A DNA stretch of 64,000 bases. Origin: Phoenix dactylifera. Its lineage: Eukaryota; Streptophyta; Magnoliopsida; Arecales; Arecaceae. A model generated the notes under the pieces. That model was not told the DNA's origin and did not search any database. It worked only from the letters and a program-made list of their open reading frames with translations. The position numbers and the translations under genes are program-made. This document shows, piece after piece, positions 51,845 through 62,176 of this stretch (positions are counted from its first letter, which is position 1; every line of letters starts with the position of its first letter). The stretch lies in the NCBI RefSeq assembly GCF_009389715.1, contig NC_052399.1, positions 20,264,545-20,328,544 on the forward strand, written 5' to 3'.

Positions 51845-52313
51845 GAGACAAATAGAAAAAAACTGTTTGACTAGGTGTACTGATAAGAACTGATGAATTC
51901 GGTGCGTCGGTGTTGAGCTTTAACGTATCTCGAAGCTCGTTTTTTATTAGAATATTGAAGGTTTTTTTGTAGGGTATCCCCTTTTTTCACGATTGCACAC
52001 GATTGTATCTATGAGGAGATGAGCGTACCAGCTCTTTTGTCCTCTTTAAAATTAGTCATAACTTTTTATAAAATTACAAGCAATACCATTCTAGGATGAT
52101 CGTCGATGCATATTTCTCTAATGTCGTTGTTTTTACATTAATTTATTAAAAAAAAATTGTGGAGATGCTCAGATCTTAAAAAATTTAAAAATATTAATTA
52201 GCCAGTTCAACCGTTTGTCTAGATCCTAATTAATATTATTAATGGAGTAAAAAAATAAAATAAAAATACTATTGATTGTGAGAGGTTATCCTTTGTCATC
52301 TTAAAATCCTCCA

Positions 52314-53180
52314 TTTTCTATCATCTATCTACCTGCATAAATCCCAAAGCACTTTATTCTTTGTCATTCATCCATCTACACAGATCTTAAAGTATTGCAT
52401 TCTTTGTCATTCATTAGCTAGCACAGATCTTAAGAGTGCTTTGGCCTCAATCATCCATTCACGTGCATGGATCTCAAAGAACTTTGTTCATTGTCATCCA
52501 TTTACTTGCACAGATTTCAAAGTACCTTATTGTGATCTATTTGCCTTCACAGATCTCAAAGCGCTTTGTTTGTTACCCATTCGTCTATATAGACTTTGAA
52601 GAGCTCCATCTTCTATTATCCATTCTCCTACACAAATCTCAAAGTGCTCCATCATCTATCATCCATATACTTGGGCAAATCTTAAAGTATTCTATCCCCT
52701 ATCATTCATCTACATGCACATATCTTAAAGTGTTTAATCCTCTATCATCTATCTGCTTGCACAAATCTCAAATCATCCTCTATGATCCATCCGCCGGCAT
52801 AGATCTTGAACACTTCATCCTCTATCATTTATCTAGTCACACAGATCTCGAAGCACTCCATTATCTATCATTCAACCGCTTACATGGAGCTCGAAGAGCT
52901 CCAGCTTTTGTCATCTATTTGCTTACATATATCTCAAAGCGGTCAATCCTCTATCATTCATTCGCTTGCATAGATTTCAAATCACTCCATCCTCTATCAT
53001 CTACACAAATCTCAAAGTTCTCTACAATCATTATCTAATGTATAGATCTCAAAGCACTCCATCTATTATCATTCATCTGCATGCACCTATCTTAAAGCAT
53101 TCATATTTCTTTATCATCCATCCATCTGCATTCTATCTTTTGTCATTTTTTTGATAGCATAGATCTCAATGTGCTATTGT
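52314..53180. repeat. Minisatellite, about 20 degenerate units of 43-48 bp
   Basis: Each unit contains a core like 'acagatctcaaagcactccatcctctatcatccatctgcttgc'. I count about twenty occurrences of the gatctcaaag/gatcttaaag block in 860 bases, at spacings near 45. Units diverge by 10 to 25 per cent. The array also yields an accidental open frame of 200 codons. No flanking element was defined. Confidence 0.88.
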
Positions 53181-55027
53181 CCCGTCCTAAAAGAAGAGCC
53201 CCTTACTAAGTTGGTAAGAAAAACTGAAATTTTATGAAAAGTTAGTTATCATATGATTTTTATGTGATAACATTTTGTAGCAGAGGGATCCGCGATTGAG
53301 CTAGTTTTGATGGTTAATTGGTACTTTTAAAATTTTTAGGGTCTAAATATATATAGCCCCAGTTTGTAGGGGTGTTTCTTTAATTTTATCTAACTTTGGG
53401 TATGGGATCGGTTAGAATATCATCTGTTCAGCAGTGTCAACGGGCCGGGTCGGACCCAGACGAACCAGGAACAGTAAATTTTCTGGGCCGGGCCAGGTTC
53501 CAACAGGGCTCAGACAATCATATTGGTTTTTTCACAGGCTTAAAAAACTCTAGGATCTGAAGTTCGAATCGAGCTAGATTTTTTGGGTTCTTAAACTAGC
53601 CTGGAGCATTGATACTCTTAGACTCGAGATTTGTCACTCATCAGTGAGATGTCTATAGCCTGTGCATCGAACACATATATTGTTATTTGTTAGAGATAGA
53701 AGTATAAGAAATACATCAGACAAATTAAAGTCTGGAATCATCAGTTCACGTTCAAAAATAAAGACATTTCTTGTCATGTGTTTAAAAATAAATGCTTCAC
53801 CTTGTGATAGGGAGTGGTTTAAATGTATACATGGATTGGACTCAAATCATATCAAACTTGATTTCAGTAATCTTTTAGATAAAATCTTTGATTTGATCCA
53901 ATCTACATAGTGTATCATGGAAGACAAAAAATAATTCTAGATCTGTTCTTTTAAAGCTTCTAAGGCATCAAGTTATGGATGGGGGTTTATCAAAGAAGCA
54001 AGCTTACAATGGAGGCAGCGAGGATGTAGTTTGTGCACTTATGCAATGAATGAGAGAGAAAGGGGGCAAAAGGTTGAGTCATGTTTTAAAATTGATTACA
54101 TTTTTATATATTCCAAGAGTAACTTTAGATGATGCTCATATCTCGGTTAGGTGATTTTCAAACCATGATCCAACCTAGATTAACTCGAATAAGCACATTA
54201 ATTTGTTATTAAATTGCTAGGGCAAACAAAAAAAGTTAACTAATTTTGTTCAATCATATTAAACTTCAATTAGTCTAATATAATCCAATTTTCTCCCATA
54301 GGGGATGATGTGGAGCTGCTTCTTGTTCTAGAGATATGGGAGGATGGCTAATCCTTTGAGTACAAGCATCCACACTATCTACCAGCCATCCAATCACCCT
54401 AAGCCTTACTGCATGGTTCACCCATTACTGGGCATTTCTTTTGCCCTTGGTCCCAAGAACATGCCCACATTAACCATAGCCACATTCATAGCACTCAGAA
54501 TCCAAAAAGAATTTGGTGAAATTGGCACTTAACCAAATTCAGGAGACAACATGGGATAGTCTTGTCCAATCCTGCAAAAAAAGGCCTTAGCCCTTATCTT
54601 AGATAGTTGGGCTTATCCTGAAATTATTGCATGGAATGGTATATATTGCATCTAAACAAAAATTGGATTATCCCTTTAATAAAGGAATTCTAGAGGAATA
54701 CTTAAGAATAGGGATTGCTATCTCCAAGATGAGACCTTAAGGCAGTATTTGGTAAGTGGAGGCTTATCCTTTTTAAGTGGGGTTATCAAGTAAAAGTTCC
54801 AAAAGGTTACGAAATAGCCTTTCTCTTCTTTTTTTTCCATTAAGGCCATTTGTTCGGATTCTTTATTCTGCCAAAATTGCATGATAGAAACTTAGCCCTC
54901 TTAATGACAATGTTGCCCCCCATTACTCTTTAAACATGTAAGAAAAATAATTTAATCCTTTAGTATAATTTAAATAATTATAAAAAATGATGTTCTTATT
55001 CATTCCTATACATAAACATCTAAAAAT
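53181..55027. other. Intergenic, unclassified
   Basis: No gene is recognised. Patches at 53430-53620 have the worn look of a repeat (gggccgggtcggacc, then ggcttaaaaaactctagg), but no ends were found. The rest is AT-rich. Confidence 0.35.
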
Positions 55028-55035
55028 AATTTAGA

Positions 55036-55421
55036 TTTTTTTTTTTGGGTACATAAAAGGGGTAGGGGGAGGAAGGGACAAGCCCACCCCCGCGTAGCAG
55101 CCCCCATTGGGCCCCCGCCCCGCCAGGAGAATGTTCGATGCGGGCAGAAATGGCTGTGTGTTGAGCACCCCGACCGGTTTTACTCATGCCTTTTCCACCC
55201 ATGGGCCCGGTTTAGCTATCCCTCTGGGCTTTGGCTCGAGTCCCAAGTGTGAGCACATCACACCTGGCACCACCCCGGCTACTAGCGGTCCAAGAGCGGT
55301 ACTATACCTCATGTCCAAACAGTGGCCGAAGCCACATTTTAATCGTCGCCGCAGCGACTCGAACTTGAAACCATGAGGTTAGAATCCCCGCCCAGTACCA
55401 CTAGGCTACCACCTTGGTGGC
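55036..55421 (-). mobile_element. tRNA-derived SINE, copy 3, minus strand
   Basis: Reverse orientation of the SINE family at 44753. The tRNA-like head is at the right, with an A box reverse-complementing to tagcctagtgg and a B box region caagttcgagtcgc. The poly(A) tail is at the left (poly(T) on the plus strand from 55036). Flanking direct repeats aatttaga (55028-55035 and 55422-55429) mark the insertion. The plus strand shows conserved blocks such as cgcgtagcagcccccattgg. It sits directly beside MITE copy 3. Confidence 0.88.
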
Positions 55422-55430
55422 AATTTAGAA

Positions 55431-55840
55431 TTTTTTTACGAATACTTTTCTAAAAATTCAAATTTGCGTATATATTTTTTTAAAATTTACATTTATTTCT
55501 GTACACTCATAAAATACTATTTTTGCACAAATGTTCCTAATATAATGGTTCTTTTAACACCATTAATAAAAATCATATTTATTTTAATTAAAAATAAAAA
55601 AATTTGAAATTAGTTTTTTGTTCTCCATCGCAATCGTTTTATATATATTTTTATTACACATCTACCTATTAAAAATATTTTAGTTATTTTAATTTGAAAC
55701 CGTTAATTTTTAACGATATTAGATGACCTAAAAAAATATAAAATAATAAAATAATAAAATAAATATTATATATATATATATATTAATTTTGAGAAGATAT
55801 TTATGTAAAATTCGACATGGATACTTTAAAAATAATATTA
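55431..55840. mobile_element. AT-rich MITE, copy 3
   Basis: It starts ttttttacgaatacttttct, a diverged version of the family end, and carries the shared core caccattaataaaaatcat, then ttaaaaatattttagttattttaatttgaaaccgttaat and gatattagatg. The right end is worn (gatatttatgtaaaattcgacatgg), so its limit is approximate. It is immediately adjacent to SINE copy 3, an insertion cluster. Confidence 0.65.
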
Positions 55841-57490
55841 ATTTATTGTGGAATAGACTATCCCGTCCAATGGCGGCAAAAATCCTCGCACCTCCAAGAA
55901 ACCCGTTACTGCATCAGGCGCCTTTTCCCCGTCCCCGTGGCTCCCTTCCCCTACTTGGAGTAACCCTCTCTTTCTTTCCATCTTCTTGAAATTATTGTCA
56001 TCATATATACCTAAAATCAAACAGAGCAAGGGCGAGAAAGAGAGATGCAGTTCTCATGGTGCTGAGGGCTGCGATCTGCCGAGGGATAGTGAGGACTAGG
56101 GGCCTCGTGGTCGTGGGCGGTGGGAGCTCGATCGATGTCGTCGTCGTGGAGCCGCGTCGAGCCGGCGCCTAAGGATCCGATCCTCGGCGTCACGGAGGCT
56201 TACCTTGCCGATCCCATCCCCAACAAAAGTGAACGTCGGCGTCGTGAGTTCCCCTTTCCCCTCATCTTTCATCTAATCCGCTCGCCCAAACCCCTGTTCT
56301 GTCTTCTCTATGCCACATCTGCGTTCTTTTTTTCGCCTCTCATCGTTAGGGTTAGGATTTCGAAAGATATCGTCTCTGTAGATCAAGATAAATGACGTTG
56401 GGTTGTTTTTTTGATCTTTAGGGAGCTTATTGTGATGATAATGAAGATCCTCGAATGCGTTAGGGAAGCTGAAAGGAGGATTGCCGGGAACCTGAATATG
56501 TGATCTCTCTTGCTCACCCTCTCTTTTATTGCTTGCTTCCTAGTTTTTTTAATTCTAATTTTCTTGATTTTGGGAATATAGCTATGGACATATATTGGTA
56601 GACATGTATCTGGAACCTTTTTCCTTAAAAAAAAACTATTCACCGCATTTTTGCTGGTATATCTTGTGCCCTTTTCTTTCTGATATTCTGCCCTTCTTTT
56701 TTTTCTTTCTTTCTTCCGTTTGCATTTATATGTTTTCTTTTTTCTTTTTTCTGTTTTTTCCCTACTGTCATGTCATGGACCCGTGGAATCTGCTTTTTCT
56801 GTGTTTTCTTTTTTAATTTTCTGTTTTGTCCTCCCGTATTAGCTCTCTGTTATTTTTAATCCTAGCTTGTGCTGCCTTACTCTTACCCCTTGCTCAAATC
56901 ATTGGTAAACGTCCAAAATTATTAAAAATATCTAGTTAATAAATCGATTTGTATGATTCCTATCCTGTGCTCATTATCAAATGTGTCATGATTTTGTTGA
57001 GAAGTGTTTTCTTTCTTTCATGCCCGGATGACATCATCATGATTACAAAGTTCCATGAAAACTTACGATCAACAATCACAACTGAATCCTTTCTCCATAC
57101 TTGCTCTATGTTTTCTACTACTACTTAAGAATTATGTGCGTTCATAAATCTAGTGTAACCAGCCAGTCACTGCTACAGAGATTTCCTTGAAGGAATATTA
57201 GTGATAAATTTTCTTTCCCCCGTTTTCTCTCTATATCATGATAGAATATAATTTAAACCCTGGTTTGGTATCTGAAGATTGAATATTGAAGAGGGCCTCT
57301 TCGCTGCAAGGCATGATAGGCATTTTAGTCTGCCTGTGCAAATAGTTAGTTATGTTCATTTGATTGAAAATCAAACTGAAATTGAATAATTTTGAGGCAG
57401 GTTTTGTGAAAAATGCTTGTTTAGGGAGTATCTTCTCATGGAAGGAAGCTATAAGTGATTGAATAGTCACTAAAGCTAGCATATGGGGAG

Positions 57491-59333
57491 TGTTGCCCAA
57501 GAAGACAACCCAAGAGGGGGGGTGAATTGGGTTTTAATTAATTATTGACCAATCAAAAATAAAGTGAGTGATTAACTAAATCTATTGCAAGTGGATTAGT
57601 TATATCACTAGATGCAATGAACGAAGAGAGAGAAAGAGATAAAGACCAATACAAACACAGAGAGGTTTATAGTGGTTCAGAGCCAACACTTGCTCCTACG
57701 TCCACTTCCCAAGCCGCATTTGGGAGTTCACTATAATTCCTAGGATTACAGCCGGTTGTTTTGCAAGCTCATAACCAAACTTGTTGTTTTCACAAGATCA
57801 CAACGAACTCGGTCGGTTTTGACGGGCTTATCGACTAGAATCAACACGATTGTTTTTCCGGGGTTACAATCAAACTCAGTTGGTTTTTTCCTGATTCACC
57901 AACCACAACCTTACACCGTTGGTTTTATCTTTGGCTTACCAACAAACCTTACAACCCTTGATTCAATCCCCTGATTGAGTCAAGTAAAAAAAAACAAGAG
58001 TTTAAAGTTCACAAGTAGAGCTTCTGAAAAGCAAATATGAAACAATATAAACAAGATTGAGTTAGAAACTCTCAAACAGATTTGAGATGAGGAAGAGGGG
58101 CTTCTTGATTTCTGAGTCTCCTCTTGAATGAACCGGAGGATGGGGAACAGTCGGTAGAGCTTTTAATGTGAAGGAAGCCTTTTTAGTTTTAGTTGAATGC
58201 ACTTCTCCCTTCTTTTGCTTAAATTCACTCTTGAGATGCTTTTGGTGGTTGAAAAACTTTAATGCTCAAGTGGAATAACTCTCTTGTTGTCTACTACTGT
58301 TCACTCTGGCTATTTAAGTGATCCTTTTGAAAAATAGCCGTTAGAGACTGATTGGAGCCGTTCTGACCCATATGCATAATCTGACAATGTATCTGTTGGG
58401 ATCGGAGTCGACTCGCGCGATCTGGAGTCGACTCGGCTGTTACTGGAGACGACTCGGCCACTGTTTCAAATTTGAATTAAAGTGCATGCCTTGTCCTGGA
58501 GTCGACTCGGACCAAACTGGAGTCGACTCGCCAACAGCTAGAGACGACTAGGGTACTTAGGGGTCGGCTCGTTCTCAGGAATCCAGAGAACCCATTTCTG
58601 TTTTTCTTCCTTGAGTCGACTCGGGTTAACTTGGAGTCGACTCGGCTGACTTGAGAGGCGACTCGAGATCTTCGGGAGACGACTCGGACCTTGTTGGAGT
58701 CGACTCGGCTAATTTGGGAGTCGACTCTGGATCCATTGGAGACGACTCGATATCAGATCTTCAAAAATCAATTCTCTGCCGTTTTCACTGTCTTCTTCTG
58801 GGAGTCGACTCGGGACCATCTGGAGTCGACTCTCCAAGTATCGGAGTCGACTCGCAACCTTTTGGAGTCCACTCGCTTTCAGGGTCGAAAATCCAACATT
58901 CTGTCTTTCTGTCTGCTCTCAGTGGAGTCGACTCGGGACTATCTGGAGTCGACTCTCCAAGCACCGGAGTCGACTTGCAACCTTTTGGAGTCGACTCGCT
59001 CTCAGGGTCGAAAATCCATCGTTCTGTCTTTCTGTCTGTTCTCAGTCGGAGTCGACTCGCAGAGTCCCGAAGTCGACTCGAGCTTGTGCCAAAAACTTCA
59101 AGCGTCCCGGAGTCGACTCGCAGAGTCCAGGAGTCGACTCGTGATGCAGACTTTGGTTCAGACAGAGTTCGATACTTAACCAAAAGACTCTGAACCAAAG
59201 CTCAAGGCACTTAGACAAAATTTAATAAAGATTTTTCTGAAACACTAGATTGAATTCATTAGAACAACATAAAACATACTCAAGTGCTTTGAACTCATCA
59301 AAATCAACTAGGGGAATATTCAATTACTCCACA
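57491..59333 (+). mobile_element. Solo LTR of an LTR retrotransposon (fossil)
   Basis: A block of 1843 bp begins TGTTGCCCAAG and ends ACTCCACA, with TG...CA termini. It is flanked by identical 5-bp direct repeats gggag (57486-57490 and 59334-59338). No internal region or second LTR is present, so it is best read as a solo LTR left by recombination. The motif cccaagaggggggtgaattg near its start is frequent at the beginning of plant LTRs. The superfamily cannot be assigned. Identical target repeats and clean ends suggest it is not very old. It lies in a former intron or deleted zone of the aminotransferase pseudogene. It contains the palindrome array at 58397-59143. Confidence 0.85.
58397..59143. 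repeat. Array of GAGTCGACTC palindromes inside the solo LTR
   Basis: About 17 exact or near-exact copies of the perfect 10-bp palindrome GAGTCGACTC, plus about eight one-base variants (gagacgactc, gagtccactc), occur in 750 bases at spacings of about 18 to 40. The region also includes a 123-bp higher-order tandem duplication (58801-58923 and 58924-59046) whose units both end in ctgtctttctgtctg. Each unit carries a SalI-type GTCGAC and two CpG-like steps. The repeats create accidental open frames rich in GVDS or ESTR, which are not genes. Confidence 0.92.
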
Positions 59334-60006
59334 GGGAGGACTCCGAGCTCTAAAAAGACAAAAGGATAGCAGCAATTCAATCTCTTTCAGGGACTGGTGC
59401 ATGCCAGCTTTTCACAGATTTCCAGAAACAGTTCTTCCCCAATTCTCAAATTTATATACCGATACCTACTTGGGACAAGTGAGTTTATTTGTGCTTTTCT
59501 TATTAGAATTTATTCTTCTTGTGCATATACAGTTATGCTTATCTGCCCTGTTTGGAAGCTACAAACATTCTGCAATGCATTCTAGCCATGCACGCTAACA
59601 AATCTAATTGAAATCACTTGGTGGTCTGGTTCGTATGTCAAACTAAATAGTGCAGCTGTTTATCTTGACATGTTTTTAAGTTGCCTCAGGCCTTGAAATA
59701 ATATCTTGCAGCCATCATAATATTTGGATAGATGCTTGGGTCACAACAGACATTTCATTATCACCATCCTGAATCAAGGGGACTTGATTTTGCTTCATTG
59801 ATGGTAGATATTAAGGTATAATCAAGACTCAATGACATATCAGTTGACATTGACTTTACATCATAATTTAAGCATAACCAAAAGTGACAAGCATTGTCTG
59901 ATAAGTCTTTGAATATATTATATTATTGCTGTTGACATAGATGGCTTTTAAAGAAACTGATCTTATGTCATTTCTCATTAGATCCCTCTGTTGTTTCACT
60001 CAAATC

Positions 60007-60331
60007 CAAGGTCAGCAGAACCATCTTGAACCAGGCGATTTTGGCCGTCCCGAGCCATACCAGTGGCTCACCGGTACAGTTCCAGCAACGAAAACGAGAC
60101 TCGTTACTGGAGCCGGAGAAGGAGAATGAAAGTGAAAGCAAGCGGGGGACGGAGGGAGAGAGGCCGGCGGAGGCCACGGCCACGCCGGCCTCTCTTTCTC
60201 TCTCCCCCTTCTCTCTCTTTTTTTCTCTCCCACGATATCGTGCCCTTGTTGGTTTAGGCCTGGTACGGCCCGTACTAACTCGTGCCGTTGGGGAACCAGT
60301 ATGGTACCTGATATCAGTTTCTCCGACCTTG
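60007..60331. mobile_element. hAT-like foldback MITE, copy A
   Basis: Terminal inverted repeats: caaggtcagcagaac at the left, and at the right agtttctccgaccttg, which reads caaggtcggagaaact on the other strand. An 8-bp direct repeat ctcaaatc flanks both ends (59999-60006 and 60332-60339), the target size of the hAT superfamily. The interior forms a hairpin: ggagagaggccggcg pairs with cgccggcctctctttc around a short loop near 60165-60195. It has no transposase and is non-autonomous. It lies within the aminotransferase pseudogene. Confidence 0.82.
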
Positions 60332-61316
60332 CTCAAATCTTTCATGGCAGTCTAAATTCCTATTGGTTCTAATTTAGCTTCCATAACATATGGTTAGACA
60401 TTTTAAATCAGTGTCCATTGGTGCAACTTGTTTTCCTCTTAATGTCTGATGAGCAATTTACTCTGTGTTTCGTATTTGTTTCTACTTATTCATTACTTCA
60501 TTATTTCCCATGCTTGCTCAAATGTGCGAACTTCAAGCTCTACCATGTGCTCAACGTACAGTTTTCTTGACTCATGAGATTTTCTGTAGCATCTATCTCA
60601 ATCCATATGGTGTCTAGACCTTAAGATGATAATTAGTTATTTTAACATTCAATTATGTGATTTCCATTAAAAAAATTCAATATTGAGATGACATGATAAT
60701 TAATGATATTAATCTTCCATATAGTTACCAACTCATCTTAGTTGATAATATTTTCACTGATGCAGACTCCTTTTTTCTTCAAGTCCTTTTTTTGCAAGTT
60801 CTTCTAATCCTATAAATTCTTTTTTTTTTTTTTGTTCTGTTTAGAATGATCCAAATGGGTCATTCTTTTGCTTAATGCATGTGCACATAATCCATCCAGG
60901 GTGGATCCTTCTGAGGAACAATGGAGGGAGATATCCCATCAGTTTAAGATAAAGAATTCTGGGAGGTGATTTTTCTTCACTATATAAGCTTAACCAGGTT
61001 GCCAAACTGTTTGCTACAATATGATGCTACTTTTGGCTGTTTAGGTTTAGAATCATTTCCCATTCCTTGACATGGCATACCAAGGTTTTGCCAGTGGTGA
61101 TTAAGAGAGAGATGCAAAGGCTATTCAGATTTTTCTTGAGGATGGGCACTTGATTGGCTGTGCCCAGTCATATGTAAAAAAATATGAAGTTCTATGGATA
61201 GAGAGTTGGGTTCCTCGGGTATTTGTTTCTCTAACTAGGAAGATGTTTTTGAGGTAATTATTGGCATTTTCCTTCTTAATTCTTGTTCGTTAGATTTATT
61301 TGCTTTAAGTTGTGCC

Positions 61317-61753
61317 CAAGGTCTATCGTGCCGGTATCGGAGCTCATTCCGTGTCGGGCCCATACCGACACAGCAGAGAGGACGAGGGAGCGGAAGAGGG
61401 AGAATAAGAGAGAGGAAAAGAGAGAGAGGAGGGGAGGAAGGGAGAGGGAGAGGGAGGGAGGGCCGCTGGAGGCCTCCGAAGGGCGTTGGAAGTGCCCCAA
61501 AGAGCCGGAGCAGGGGCTCCACCCTCTAGACTCCTATTTTGTTCCATTGGGGCCCCTCTGACACCCTTCGGAGGCCCTCCCTCCCTCTCCCTCTCCCTTC
61601 CTCCCCCCTCTCTCTCTCTCTTTTTCTCTTTTCTTCTCCCTCTCCCCCCACCTATCGATTTAACGTTTTGAATGCCAGAACCATCTCGATCCACCGCTAG
61701 CATGGCTCAGTATGCCCCGAATAGGATGGTTCAGAGCGGTTCTGCATTCCTTG
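61317..61753. mobile_element. hAT-like foldback MITE, copy B
   Basis: Same family as copy A. The left end is caaggtctatcg, and the right end reads caaggaatgcagaacc on the other strand. The 8-bp flanks gttgtgcc (61309-61316) and attgtgcc (61754-61761) differ at one base. The interior is a long purine/pyrimidine hairpin. A GA-rich arm (about 61376-61488) ending in ggcctccgaaggg is mirrored by acccttcggaggcc and a CT-rich arm (about 61560-61655). It has no coding capacity and lies in a remnant intron of the aminotransferase pseudogene. Confidence 0.82.
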
Positions 61754-62176
61754 ATTGTGCCTTTGTTGGCTTGTTATTTACTAGGCCATGTATAGCAACC
61801 CTCCTGTTCATGGTTTACTAATTGTTTCAATGATATTCAGTGAACCAGACCTTGAAAGCTTATGGCTGAAGTGAACGTAATTAAATGGGTTTTTTCTAGC
61901 CTTAGTCTAAAAATAATTTATAGATTCCTAAAGCAGTAGGTTAGATCTGTTTTACTGGCATAATGATATAGGTGCTATGTATCTGTAAGCAGGTTTGCTC
62001 AAAAGGATGAGTTTTTTTTTTATCATTTTTTTGCTGTTTCTTCTCATTTCATTTGAAAACTTGTGTCCATTGTTTTCAGGTGATGGCTGATCGAATCATT
62101 GGAATGTGAAAGGCACTTAGGGAAAAACCTTGAGAAGTTTGGTTCACTGCTATCCTGGGAACATATAACTAATCAG

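Larger units (their letters stand above)
56056..62176 (+). pseudogene. Mitochondrial aspartate aminotransferase, unprocessed pseudogene
   Basis: Remnants of at least five exons are in order, with original intron boundaries. Exon 1 (about 56056-56243) encodes an Arg-rich presequence and VEPAPKDPILGVTEAYLADP; one extra A in aacaaaagtgaacgtc shifts the frame before VNVGV. Exon 2 (56422-56500) gives GAYCDDNEDP, then a frameshift before ECVREAERRIAGNLNM. The exons for the large middle part (from YLPMGG to HNPTG) are absent. Then follow GVDPSEEQWREISHQFK (60900-60965) and NHFPFLDMAYQGFASGD with an in-frame TAA after it (61051-61255). The last is VMADRIIGM with an in-frame TGA, then LREN-like and SLLSWEHITNQ blocks in shifted frames (62080-62176). 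The C-terminal exons are not seen. Functional relatives transaminate aspartate and 2-oxoglutarate in the mitochondrial matrix. Retained introns show origin by DNA duplication, not retroposition. A solo LTR and two hAT-like MITEs sit inside it. Confidence 0.9.

Noticed and set aside
52436-53038. Open frame of 200 codons on the plus strand
   Set aside because: It is a by-product of the 45-bp minisatellite; its protein is a degenerate repeat without a known domain.
58397-59143. CRISPR-like regular short repeats
   Set aside because: The host is a plant, spacers vary irregularly and are themselves duplicated, and the repeat is a 10-bp palindrome in an LTR.
58651-59198. Three long open frames with GVDS/ESTR repeats (both strands)
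   Set aside because: They come from the palindrome array inside the solo LTR. Open frames on both strands follow from the self-complementary repeat.
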